Shown here: piece by piece, positions 29,021 through 37,296 of the stretch
Layout: each line of letters starts with the position of its first letter
Position numbering within the stretch: the stretch's first letter is position 1
From: Dokdonella_A sp049583635
Lineage (GTDB): Bacteria; Pseudomonadota; Gammaproteobacteria; Xanthomonadales; Rhodanobacteraceae
NCBI GenBank assembly: GCA_049583635.1
Contig: JBAUWF010000016.1
Coordinates: forward strand, 1-64,000
Length of the DNA stretch: 64,000 bases
Direction of reading: 5' to 3'
The notes under the pieces: model-generated
Databases searched by the model: none
What the model was told of the DNA's origin: nothing
Seen by the model: the letters and a program-made list of their open reading frames with translations, nothing else
Translations under genes and position numbers: made by a program

Positions 29021-30997
29021 ATGGCGCTGCCAGCTGAGCGTGCCGTTCTGCTTGCCTGCATCGGTCTTGCAGCGGCTACCGGCGCGCACGCTGCGAACGG
29101 CGACTGGACCGTCGTCGGCTGGAACAATCTCGGCATGCAGTGCATGGGTTCCGACTATTCGGTCATGTCGATCCTGCCGCCGTCCAACACGATCGAGGCG
29201 CAGGTCATGGATCCGACCGGTCATTTGATGACGCCCGCCTCCGGCGTCAATGTAACGTTCGAGGCGGTCGCCGACCCCACCGGATCGATCAATTCGACGT
29301 CTATCGGCAAGACCGACTTCTGGAGCTATGCGCAGTCGCTGTTCGGTCTCGTCGATCCGCTGCCGCCCGATACCGGCCTCACGGGCATTTCGATGCCGGG
29401 TATTACCAACGCACCGCAGCCGCTGACGTTTGACGCGACCACCGGCGCGTGGACTGGCGAGGGAATTCCGGCGACGCCGTACGACGACGCCGGCCACAAG
29501 AACACGTATCCGCTGTTTCGCGTCACCGCACACGACGCCAACGGCGCGGTGCTCGCAATCAGCGACGTCGTGCTGCCGGTCTCGGACGAGATCACCTGCA
29601 AGACATGCCACGCATCGAACAGCGCGCCCGCTGCGGAGCCGGCGGAGGGCTGGGTCAACGACCCCGACCCCGAGCGTGATTACCGGCTCAACGCGATCCT
29701 GCGGCACGACGATCGGGAGAGCGGCAATCCGGACTACGCCGGCGAGCTCGTCGCAGCCGGCTACGACCCGGCCGGCCTCTACGCGACCGTCACGCAGCTG
29801 GGCAAGCCGGTCCTCTGCGGGGTCTGTCATGCGTCAAATGCGCTCGGCACCATCGGCGTTCCCGGCGTCGCGCAGCTGACGACGTCGATGCACCGTCTGC
29901 ACGCGAACGTGATCGATCCCGCGACCGGCATGTCGCTCGACAACGAGAACAACCGGTCGGCCTGCTATACCTGCCATGCGGGTCCGACTACCAAATTCCT
30001 GCGCGGCATCATGGGCAACGCGGTCGCGACTGATGGCACGCTCCAAATGCAGTGCCAGAGCTGCCATGGCGGGATGAGTCGCGTCGGTGCACAGGGCCGC
30101 ACCGGCTGGCTCGACGAGCCGACGTGCCAGAACTGCCATACCGGCACGGCGCTGAACAATAACGGCGAGATCCGCTACACGAACGTCTACGACACCAACG
30201 GCGAGCGACGCGTCGCGGTCGATACGACGTTCGCGACGACGCCCGACGTGCCGGAGCAGGGCTTCTCGCTTTACCGGTTCTCCGCCAGCCATGGCGGCCT
30301 GCAGTGCGAGGCGTGCCACGGCTCGACCCATGCCGAGTTTCCAAGCTCGCACGTCAACGACAATCTGCAAAGCATCGCGCTGCAGGGCCATGCCGGCACA
30401 CTGGTCGAGTGTGCGACCTGCCATGGGACGACGCCGAACACGGTTGCCGGCGGCCCGCACGGCATGCATCCGGTCGGGCAAAGCTGGGTGAGCCGTCACG
30501 GTGACGCCGCCGAGGGCAACGGTCGCCTGGCGTGTCGCGCGTGTCATGGCAGCGACTATAGGGGCACCGTGCTTTCGTACAGTCAAGCGGATCGCACGCT
30601 CAACACCGGATTTGGATCACGCACGTTCTGGGCGGGCTTCCAGATTGGCTGCTACGCCTGCCACAACGGCCCGAACAGCGATGACGGCAATTCGAATCAC
30701 GCGGCCGTCGTGAACGATGTGATGGTGGCTTCGAACGGGACGCCGGTCTCGATGGCGCTCGTGGCGACAGACGTCGACGGCGATCCGCTGACGCTACGCA
30801 TCGTCTCGCAGCCCGCGCACGGCACCGTCGGACTCTCGGGCACCACCGCGACGTACTACCCCGACGCGGGATTCGACGGGGCGGATACCTTCACGTTCGC
30901 AGCGTGGGACGGCGAAACGAATTCGAACCTCGGGACGGGCACAATCAACGTCGTGGTGCCGGACGAGATCTTCGGGAACGGCTTCGAGGTCCCGTGA
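29021..30997 (+). CDS. Exported nine-heme c-type cytochrome with Ig/cadherin-like tail and IFxxGFE C-terminal motif
   Basis: 658 residues. A Sec signal peptide (AVLLACIGLAAATGAHA) is followed by a beta-rich domain to about residue 190. Nine CxxCH heme sites lie at about 193 (CKTCH), 266 (CGVCH), 315 (CYTCH), 345 (CQSCH), 369 (CQNCH), 429 (CEACH), 464 (CATCH), 505 (CRACH) and 544 (CYACH). Residues about 560-645 form an Ig/cadherin-like module (ATDVDGDPLTLRIVSQPAHG, then DTFTFAAWDGE). The chain ends EIFGNGFEVP. It probably carries electrons in the periplasm or at the cell surface. Divergent placement from the molybdenum hydroxylase genes suggests it is their electron acceptor; that link is inference. 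I cannot assign it to a named cytochrome family. Confidence 0.9.
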   Translation: MALPAERAVLLACIGLAAATGAHAANGDWTVVGWNNLGMQCMGSDYSVMSILPPSNTIEAQVMDPTGHLMTPASGVNVTFEAVADPTGSINSTSIGKTDFWSYAQSLFGLVDPLPPDTGLTGISMPGITNAPQPLTFDATTGAWTGEGIPATPYDDAGHKNTYPLFRVTAHDANGAVLAISDVVLPVSDEITCKTCHASNSAPAAEPAEGWVNDPDPERDYRLNAILRHDDRESGNPDYAGELVAAGYDPAGLYATVTQLGKPVLCGVCHASNALGTIGVPGVAQLTTSMHRLHANVIDPATGMSLDNENNRSACYTCHAGPTTKFLRGIMGNAVATDGTLQMQCQSCHGGMSRVGAQGRTGWLDEPTCQNCHTGTALNNNGEIRYTNVYDTNGERRVAVDTTFATTPDVPEQGFSLYRFSASHGGLQCEACHGSTHAEFPSSHVNDNLQSIALQGHAGTLVECATCHGTTPNTVAGGPHGMHPVGQSWVSRHGDAAEGNGRLACRACHGSDYRGTVLSYSQADRTLNTGFGSRTFWAGFQIGCYACHNGPNSDDGNSNHAAVVNDVMVASNGTPVSMALVATDVDGDPLTLRIVSQPAHGTVGLSGTTATYYPDAGFDGADTFTFAAWDGETNSNLGTGTINVVVPDEIFGNGFEVP

Positions 30998-31003
30998 GCC
31001 GGT

Positions 31004-31234
31004 GATGCCAACCAGGAGCTGAAGGCCGCCACAGCCCGCGTCGCGCAGTCGCGCGCCATCCTTGAAAGCATCGCTCGCGGAATCGGAGACGTCGATTACT
31101 CGACGGGCAACAATCTGCTGGCGAACGTAAGCCCGACGTTCAGTTGGGTGCGATTAGCGCAACGGGCGCCAGTGCGCACGCATTGGATTCGGAGCCGCTG
31201 TCGTCACCAGCAGACCCGTTGGCTGCTGGTATGA
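31004..31234 (+). pseudogene. 3' remnant of a HlyD/AaeA-type efflux adaptor gene
   Basis: Starting six bases after the cytochrome stop codon, one frame reads NQELKAATARVAQSRAILES and, further on, NNLLANVSPTFSWVRLAQRA. The last part matches the conserved C-terminal wording of AaeA/YibH-type membrane-fusion proteins (V.PTF.WVRLAQR.PVRI). The N-terminal part is absent and the frame runs into unrelated residues after APVR, so this is a truncated and frameshifted remnant, fused by deletion or rearrangement to the cytochrome locus. Confidence 0.6.
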
Positions 31235-31404
31235 CAGCGACTGTCATTTCAAATCCTGCGGAACCTGCGGCGGCCTCAATGCAAAGTGCCACACGGTCGT
31301 GAAGGGCGAGCACGTTTTACCGCACCGCGCACCAGTCCGCCATGCAGCCTGGACGACACCGTCAATCCAACTGGGGCAGCCGCGCGCAAGCGCAGTGCGG
31401 CAGT

Positions 31405-31512
31405 GAGCAGATCCTCCGCGTTGCGTAGCGACAGTGGATACTTCAGGTAGAGCAGCACGGCTGCGCGAATCACGTCCGGCGAGCTGTTAAAGTGGCGAAA
31501 CGGACCGGTCAT
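31405..31512 (-). pseudogene. Remnant of an IS6-family transposase (N-terminal end)
   Basis: From an ATG at 31512 the frame reads FNSSPDVIRAAVLLYLKYPL then SLRNAEDLL. This is the conserved N-terminal helix region of IS6/IS26-type transposases (F.PD.I..AV.LY..Y.LSLRD.EELL). After AEDLL the similarity stops abruptly and no DDE catalytic region follows. Left end of a deleted insertion sequence within the accessory region. The remaining bases of 31235-31726 show nothing else I can identify. Confidence 0.65.
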
Positions 31513-31726
31513 TCACGGGGCCTGCGTCCGCAGATTGCGGTTTTGCACCGTTGGTTTGACAATGCCCCGTGCGGAGAACGCGCGGTGCCAGGACTTCACG
31601 CCCCGGACGTTTTCACGCGCTAGCGCGAATCTTGTCGCTGCGGTATGCAGTTGACGCGACGCGCCAGGCGCGCGTGCCACATCCGGCATCCGTCGGGAAC
31701 CGCGGGAATCGAGCCGGGAGCACTTG

Positions 31727-32626
31727 ATGGAACGCGCAATCATTGGCCCTGTCGTGCAGGCCGTGCGGCCCAATTTCCTGAGCCTTACGCCGGTTTGCGT
31801 CTTGCTCGGCATCGGGGCAGCGAGCCGCACCAGCGGACATGTGTCGATGATTGACTGCCTGCTGGTATTGATCGGCGCGCTGCTCGCGCACGCCAGCGTG
31901 AATCTTCTCAACGAGTACGACGACTTCCGCTCGGGTCTCGACTTCCTCACCATCCGCACACCGTTCAGCGGCGGCAGCGGCAGCCTTCCCGCTCATCCCG
32001 AGGCAGCAGCAGCGGCGGGGGCTTGGGGTCTTCTGTGCCTCGCGCTCATGGCACTTATCGGGCTTTATTTCGCGTACGAAAGAGGTGTCGCCCTGCTGCC
32101 GATCGGCCTTGCCGGACTGCTGCTGGTCGTCGCCTATACGCCATTCGTGACGCGGCACGCGCTCCTGTGCCTGCTGGCGCCCGGACTCGGATTCGGACCG
32201 TTGATGGTCATGGGCACTGCATTCGCGCTCAGCGGCGAGTATTCGTGGATCGCGTTCGCCGCCTCGGTGCCGCCCTTGTGCTTCGTCAGCGGGTTGTTGC
32301 TGCTCAACCAATTTCCCGATGTGGACGCGGACCGGAAGGTCGGGCGCAGAAATCTTCCGGTCGTGCTGGGACGGCAGTGGAGCGCTGTCTTGTTCGCAGC
32401 GCTCGTCGTGGGAGCGTTCGCAGCACTGACAATCGCAGTCGCCGCCAGGGCGCTGCCTGTGTGGACGCTACTTGGTCTGCTGACCTTGCCGATGGGCGTG
32501 TTGCTGGCGCGTCGGGTCCACGCGCACGCCGACGATCTGCCGAAGCTCGTCGTCGACATGGGCTTGAACGTCGCGTTCATCCACGCAAGCCTCCTGTTGA
32601 TCGCAATCGGCCTGTTCGTCCGTTGA
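31727..32626 (+). CDS. UbiA-superfamily prenyltransferase (MenA-like)
   Basis: 299 residues with eight or nine hydrophobic spans. The first Asp-rich motif is NEYDDFRSGLD near residue 62 and the second is FPDVDADRKVGRRNLPVVLG near 195; both bind the Mg-diphosphate of the prenyl donor. The overall wording (Asn-Glu-Tyr-Asp-Asp, LPVVLG) is closest to the 1,4-dihydroxy-2-naphthoate prenyltransferase branch. Start chosen at ATG 31727 (a TTG codon precedes it) with GCCGGGAG upstream. It sits between an IS6 relic and a SnoaL-like gene, and next to a broken B12-radical SAM gene, not with menaquinone or ubiquinone genes, so the acceptor may be a specialised lipid or pigment. Confidence 0.85.
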   Translation: MERAIIGPVVQAVRPNFLSLTPVCVLLGIGAASRTSGHVSMIDCLLVLIGALLAHASVNLLNEYDDFRSGLDFLTIRTPFSGGSGSLPAHPEAAAAAGAWGLLCLALMALIGLYFAYERGVALLPIGLAGLLLVVAYTPFVTRHALLCLLAPGLGFGPLMVMGTAFALSGEYSWIAFAASVPPLCFVSGLLLLNQFPDVDADRKVGRRNLPVVLGRQWSAVLFAALVVGAFAALTIAVAARALPVWTLLGLLTLPMGVLLARRVHAHADDLPKLVVDMGLNVAFIHASLLLIAIGLFVR

Positions 32627-32649
32627 GATGGCCTGCGTCCCGCACGACA

Positions 32650-33015
32650 TCACGGAGAAAGCAGCGCCGAGTCGTCGACGAACACCCGGTAATCGTCGAC
32701 GGCGTTCTCGCCGAACCGGAGCACGTTGGCGAACGGAACATCGAGCGTGCTTCCGTCATGACGGGTATAGGTCACGGCTCCAGTGACGATCGCGGTATCG
32801 GGCAGCAGCCAGCGTTCCTCGATCCGATGGTTTAGAGCGCGTACCGCTGCGAAGAATTGCGCGGTTGCCTCGGCGATCGCGGCCCGCCCGCGAACAGGCG
32901 GATGGTTGCCGAAACGAAAGCACGCGCCGGGTGCGAGGAACGCTGCGAACGCCTGATGATCCTTGCGGTCGATTGCAGCGAAGAGCTCGTCGATCCAGCG
33001 TCCGTTGGTCTCCAC
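32650..33015 (-). CDS. SnoaL-like / NTF2-fold protein
   Basis: 121 residues from a GTG at 33015 that has GAAGGTG upstream; an alternative GTG lies at 33042. The small alpha+beta cone is recognisable from WIDELFAAIDRKDHQAFAAFL, the loop FRFGNHPPVRGRAAIAEATA, and the sheet strands WLLPDTAIVTGAVTYTRHDG and VLRFGENAVDDYRVFVD. Such proteins are cyclases, isomerases or simply binding proteins. It converges on the UbiA gene and is divergent from the radical SAM pseudogene by about 40 bases. No specific function can be assigned. Confidence 0.75.
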   Translation of the reverse strand: METNGRWIDELFAAIDRKDHQAFAAFLAPGACFRFGNHPPVRGRAAIAEATAQFFAAVRALNHRIEERWLLPDTAIVTGAVTYTRHDGSTLDVPFANVLRFGENAVDDYRVFVDDSALLSP

Positions 33016-33058
33016 CCGACACCTTCGATATCCGATCACCACCGAGTGGATTTATACC

Positions 33059-33945
33059 ATGAGCAATGCGCACGAGATTGATCTCGTCCTGCTTCATCCG
33101 CCCACAGTCTACGACTTTCGCGATCGCGCGATCCTCTACGGTCCGGTCAGTGACGTGATCCCTTCATCGACGGCTTTCTAGATGTACCCGCTGGGATTCC
33201 TCACGATTGCGACCTATCTGCAGGCAGCGGCGCGGCATGAGCGTACGCATCTTCAATCTGGCGCTGCGCATGAATCAACAGCCGTCGATTCGACGTTCGG
33301 CGCCTCCTATCGAAAATGAAGCAAAGGGCCGTCGGCATTGACCTGCGCTGGATGCCACACTGTCATGGATTGCTGGAAGTCGCCCGGCTGGTCAAGGAGA
33401 TTCATGCTGACGTTCCCGTGGTCATGGGCGGGCTTTCGTCGAACTATTTCCATCGCGGATTGATCCTCTATCCGCAGCCGGATTTCGTGTTCCATGGCGA
33501 CAGCACCGCGCCGCCGCCGCATGATCTGCTGACGGCTTTGCCCGACGGCAGGTCGCCATATGGCATTCCGAACCTGACCCGGAAGGAGAAAGACGCGGCC
33601 CATGTGAATCCGCACACGTTCGTGCCGTCGGCGCCCGATTGCGTCGACCTTCGCCCGGAGCTGGTGGTCGAGAGGGTGATGCGCCACCGAGACTGCGAGG
33701 GCCTGCTGTCGTTCAACGGATGATGGCGTAATCCGATCACGACCGTGTTTACCGTCAAGGGCTGCTCGTACGAGTGCGTCGCCTGCGGGCAACTCGCACA
33801 CGACGCGCACGCATCTGACGAAACGGCAGCGTCCGGTATTCCGAAGCCCGGCGAGCCTGTCGGTGATCTGCTGCAGGGCGGAGGCGACTATGCGTGCGAG
33901 GTGCTGGACAGCCTTCGCATTGCCGATCTTCCGAACGAGGTTTCA
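33059..33945 (+). pseudogene. Broken B12-binding radical SAM protein gene
   Basis: Conserved text continues across several interruptions. The first frame reads DLVLLHPPTVYDFRDRAILY then GPVSDVIPSSTAF before a TAG at 33179. The next starts MYPLGFLTIATYLQ and shifts frame near 33235. A third starts near 33316 (RAVGIDLRWMPHCHGLLEVA, VVMGGLSSNY) and ends at a TGA after SFNG at 33721. A readthrough segment then gives TVFTVKGCSYECVACG, where the radical SAM CxxxCxxC should be but is altered, and fades after DYACEVLDSL. The family is the B12-binding/radical SAM group seen in archaea and bacteria (TIGR04190-like, from memory). Stop codon, frameshifts, damaged cluster motif and missing C terminus show it is inactive. 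Confidence 0.75.
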
Positions 33946-34019
33946 ACGTACAATACCGGCGTGTGGGACCGTGCCCGCGGCGCGGCTTCGCACATTTGGA
34001 AATTGCGAGTTGCAAGAAC

Positions 34020-34406
34020 ATGCCGTTCCGTCGCCATCGCCTAAGCCGCCGTATCGCGCTCGTCGCGTTGCTAGGTCTGCTATTTCAGCAGCTCGCAATG
34101 GCCACGTACGTTTGCCCGATGTCGAGCCCTGCTGCCGCGATGGCAATGGTGACGGACCCGTCGAAATGCCATTCGCATCAAGCGGGCGATCGGGCTCGCT
34201 GCGAGCAACACTGTCATCCGATTCAGACGACGTCTGCAGATCGCGGTGCTGCGCTTACGGTACCGGCCGCCCATTTGCCGATGGCCACCTGGCTGTGCGA
34301 GACCAGCGCCGTAGCTGCTGCGCGCATTGGCCCCGTCTCTTGCGACGTTGATGTGCGCGCGGCCGGCCCCCCTCTGACCATCCGGCACTGCACCTTCCAG
34401 ATTTGA
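34020..34406 (+). CDS. Small exported Cys/His-rich protein preceding metal efflux operon
   Basis: 128 residues from ATG 34020. A basic N terminus and hydrophobic stretch (RRIALVALLGLLFQQLAMA) form a signal peptide. The mature part has candidate metal ligands: CPMSSP, KCHSHQAGD, RCEQHCHP, and later single Cys/His residues. Comparable small proteins precede TolC-family genes of heavy-metal RND operons in Lysobacterales, from which I infer a periplasmic metal-binding or sensing role. Its stop codon is 66 bases before the outer-membrane gene, so they are likely co-transcribed. It begins where the radical SAM pseudogene fades out. Confidence 0.7.
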   Translation: MPFRRHRLSRRIALVALLGLLFQQLAMATYVCPMSSPAAAMAMVTDPSKCHSHQAGDRARCEQHCHPIQTTSADRGAALTVPAAHLPMATWLCETSAVAAARIGPVSCDVDVRAAGPPLTIRHCTFQI

Positions 34407-34471
34407 GCTTCGACAAAGGCGTTGTTGGCGCCGCGCGCTGCGCGGCAACCTTAGCCATCGTCGGAGGCTCC

Positions 34472-35995
34472 ATGCCCAAACTATCTCATCGTCTGGCAAC
34501 TTGCCGGTGTGCCTCGTGCATGCCGATTTGCTGCTGGCTGCTTGCCGCATCTTGCTTGATCAGCACATCCTGGCCGGACCGAGCAATCGCACAGGTGCTC
34601 GATGCGCCGCAGCCAGAGACCGACAAGAGTGTCGCGGACGCACATGTCCCTCTGTTCAAAGCGCCCGACGCCTCCTTCATTGCCAACGAACCCCGCGCTT
34701 TTCGTTTTCCAAAATTGTCCGATTCGAAGCTGATCGCGGACAACGGGCGTCATCTGCCGACCCCGCCATTCGAGCAGCCTCAAAATTCCGACGCACGACT
34801 CTCTGCAGGGCATCTCGTTCTCACTGTGTTGCAGGAAAACCAGAGCGTTGCGGCAATGCGTGCGGCGAGCGACGCTGCCAACGCACAGATCGAGTCGGCC
34901 GGCGCACTGGACGATCCTATGGTGAGTTACGCGTTAGCGCCCAATACCGCCGGTGGTCCGCGCCAGGGACTCAAGCAGAACTTGCAGATCAGCCAAAAGC
35001 TTCCGTGGCCTGGAACGCTCAGTCTGCGCAGCAACGCAGCCGAATCCGAAGCGGACTCTGCGGCCAAGCAACTGGCTGACCTACGATTGCGACTGGCCGC
35101 CCGCACCCTGGCGGACTACGCGCAATGGTACTACGTGCATCGCGCACTGGCCGTCAACGCCGAGAACGTCATCCTGGTTACGCGACTGCGCACCGTTGCG
35201 GAAACCGCGTACGCCTCCGGGCAGTCGCCTCAACAGGACATTCTGCAGGCGGAAGTGGAGCTGACCCGCTTGGGCAACCAGACCCTGGAACTCAAGCGCC
35301 TGCAACGCACGGTGCAGGCGAGAATCGATGCCCTGCAGAATCTGGATCCCGCCACACCGGTACCACCGCCGGAAGATCTTCCGGCAGAAATTCCGCTGCC
35401 AAAAATTGACGTCTTGCGCGAAAGCGCGCTGGCTAACCACCCGCTGTTGCAAGGTCTGAATTCACGGGTCGTCGCCAGCCGAGACCAGGTGGACTTGGCG
35501 CACAAGAACGAATATCCGCAGTTCAACATGATGATCGGCTACAACAGTCTGATGGACCTGCCGGCCAAACGGCTGACCGTGGGCGTCAGCGTCAATATCC
35601 CGTTCGGCGCCAATCATCGCGGCGAGGTCGACGCGGCGCGCGCGCACCTGCGCGAGGCCGAAGCAAAATTGGCGGACTCGCGTATTCAACTACTGAGTGA
35701 TCTGGATCAGGCGTACGCAACCGCAATTCAGGCGAATGAAACGATTCGACTGTATGCAACCCAACTTCTGCCGTTGGCGAAACTCAGTCTGCAAGCAGCG
35801 GAGGCCGACTACAGTGCCGGCGGCAGCGACTTCCTCAAGTTGATCACGGCTGAGCAGCAATATCTGTCGTCCAAATTGGAACTGGCGCGAGCGCGTGCCG
35901 ACTTTTTCACCCAAGTGGCCTATCTCAACTACCAGGCCGGTGGTGTTCTGTCGCCGCCCGACGAAGCAGGAACGCATCAGGAATCGACGCCATGA
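34472..35995 (+). CDS. cusC: TolC-family outer membrane channel of heavy-metal RND efflux system
   Basis: 507 residues from ATG 34472, which has a strong GGAGG site five bases upstream; the frame is open to a TTG at 34403. The unusually Cys-rich leader (CRCASCMPICCWLLAASC) looks like an export signal, ending near AIAQ. Two OEP repeats follow, each with long helices (AAMRAASDAANAQIESAG... and DQVDLAHKNEYPQFNMMIGY), and AQVAYLNYQAGGV at the end. It forms the outer-membrane exit duct of the CusB/CusA pump and overlaps the adaptor gene by four bases (ATGA). The symbol is by operon context; true CusC orthology is not proven. Confidence 0.85.
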   Translation: MPKLSHRLATCRCASCMPICCWLLAASCLISTSWPDRAIAQVLDAPQPETDKSVADAHVPLFKAPDASFIANEPRAFRFPKLSDSKLIADNGRHLPTPPFEQPQNSDARLSAGHLVLTVLQENQSVAAMRAASDAANAQIESAGALDDPMVSYALAPNTAGGPRQGLKQNLQISQKLPWPGTLSLRSNAAESEADSAAKQLADLRLRLAARTLADYAQWYYVHRALAVNAENVILVTRLRTVAETAYASGQSPQQDILQAEVELTRLGNQTLELKRLQRTVQARIDALQNLDPATPVPPPEDLPAEIPLPKIDVLRESALANHPLLQGLNSRVVASRDQVDLAHKNEYPQFNMMIGYNSLMDLPAKRLTVGVSVNIPFGANHRGEVDAARAHLREAEAKLADSRIQLLSDLDQAYATAIQANETIRLYATQLLPLAKLSLQAAEADYSAGGSDFLKLITAEQQYLSSKLELARARADFFTQVAYLNYQAGGVLSPPDEAGTHQESTP

Positions 35996-37296
35996 AAAAG
36001 CCCGTCCTTGTTTTTTTCGCCATCCTTGTGCTGCTGCTCGCAGCAGTTGCCGGATACGTCGGTGGCAAGCGGGCGAACACGGTGACTAATGCAGACGCGC
36101 GTTCCGCGGCGTCCACCACGCCCGACAAACGCAAGGTGCTCTACTGGCAGGCACCGATGGACCCCACTTTTCGCAGCGACAAATCCGGCAAGTCGCCCAT
36201 GGGCATGGACTTGGTCCCCGTGTACGCCAGCGATGGCAACAGTGGTGAGGCCAGCGATGTGAAGATCGATCCGGCGGTCGTCAACAATCTGGGGGTGCGC
36301 ACGGCCGAGGTCCAGTACGGTGCGCTGTCGAATCGCCTCGAGGCCGTAGGCTACGTCGGCTACGACGAAGACACTGCCGTAAGCGTCAACACGCGCAGCG
36401 ACGGTTGGGTGGAAAAGCTGGCAGTCAAGAGCGTGGGTGATGCCGTGCACTCCGGACAACTGCTTTATGAGTTGTTCTCGCCGAAGCTGGCCACGGCCGA
36501 GCGCGAATACCTGACGGCGCTGGCGAGCGGCAGAGAATCGCTGATTGCCGGCTCGCGAGAGCGGATGCGCTCACTGGGGTTTACGTCTGCGCAGATCGAG
36601 CAGACAACGCGAACGCGCAAAGTGAGCGATCGCGTGGCGCGACGCGCCGATGCAGACGGTGTTGTAACGAGCCTGAGTATCAGCGCGGGCGCTTACGTCA
36701 CGCCCTCCATGCCGGTAATGAAGCTGGCCGATTTGCACACGGTGTGGATTCTTGTGGAAATCGACGAAAGCCAGGCCGCGTTGTTGCGCCTGGGACAGGA
36801 GGCCGTCGCTGAGTTCGATGCATTTCCCGGTCAGCACTGGCAAGGGACGGTTGACTACATCTATCCCGACATCAGCATGGCGACGCGCACCGCCAAGGTG
36901 CGGTTGCGCTTTGCCAACAAAGATCTGCGCCTACAGCCGAACATGTACGCGCACGTCGCTATCAATACGGCGCCGCACGATACCGTCTACGTCCCCGATC
37001 TGGCTGTGATCCGCACGGGCCGCAGTGAACGCGTCGTCGTCGCGCTCGGCAACGGTCGCTTCGACGTTTGTCCGGTCGAAACCGGTGCAACATCCGGCGA
37101 ACGAGTCGAAATCCTCAAGGGCCTGCAAGCCGGCCAACGGGTGGTGATTTCGGCACAGTTCCTGATCGATTCGGAAGCCAATGTCGATGCCGCCGCGCTG
37201 CGTCTGGGGTCCGGCAAGTCCGGCTGCACGGCCATGGCAGCGACGCCGGCGTCTGGAATGCCCGGCCCCGACGCCAATGACGGGCAACGCCCATGA
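35992..37296 (+). CDS. cusB: Efflux RND periplasmic adaptor subunit (CusB-like)
   Basis: 434 residues. An N-terminal membrane anchor/signal (VLVFFAILVLLLAAVAGYVGG) is followed at about 50-78 by a heavy-metal-binding domain (YWQAPMDPTFRSDKSGKSP, MGMDLVPVY), the domain that delivers Cu/Ag in this family. The barrel-sandwich (lipoyl-like) halves surround the alpha hairpin near 150-200. The beta-barrel region has ADLHTVWILVEIDESQAALL and GTVDYIYPDISMATRTAKVR, a standard CusB/CzcB-type signature. It bridges the inner-membrane pump and outer-membrane channel. ATGA overlaps exist at both ends, so the three genes are translationally coupled. Confidence 0.92.
   Translation: MKKPVLVFFAILVLLLAAVAGYVGGKRANTVTNADARSAASTTPDKRKVLYWQAPMDPTFRSDKSGKSPMGMDLVPVYASDGNSGEASDVKIDPAVVNNLGVRTAEVQYGALSNRLEAVGYVGYDEDTAVSVNTRSDGWVEKLAVKSVGDAVHSGQLLYELFSPKLATAEREYLTALASGRESLIAGSRERMRSLGFTSAQIEQTTRTRKVSDRVARRADADGVVTSLSISAGAYVTPSMPVMKLADLHTVWILVEIDESQAALLRLGQEAVAEFDAFPGQHWQGTVDYIYPDISMATRTAKVRLRFANKDLRLQPNMYAHVAINTAPHDTVYVPDLAVIRTGRSERVVVALGNGRFDVCPVETGATSGERVEILKGLQAGQRVVISAQFLIDSEANVDAAALRLGSGKSGCTAMAATPASGMPGPDANDGQRP

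Noticed and set aside
31276..31404. Continuation of the IS6 transposase in the same frame
   Set aside because: Residues after AEDLL do not resemble any transposase and are Arg/Ala-rich; no DDE motif in any frame.
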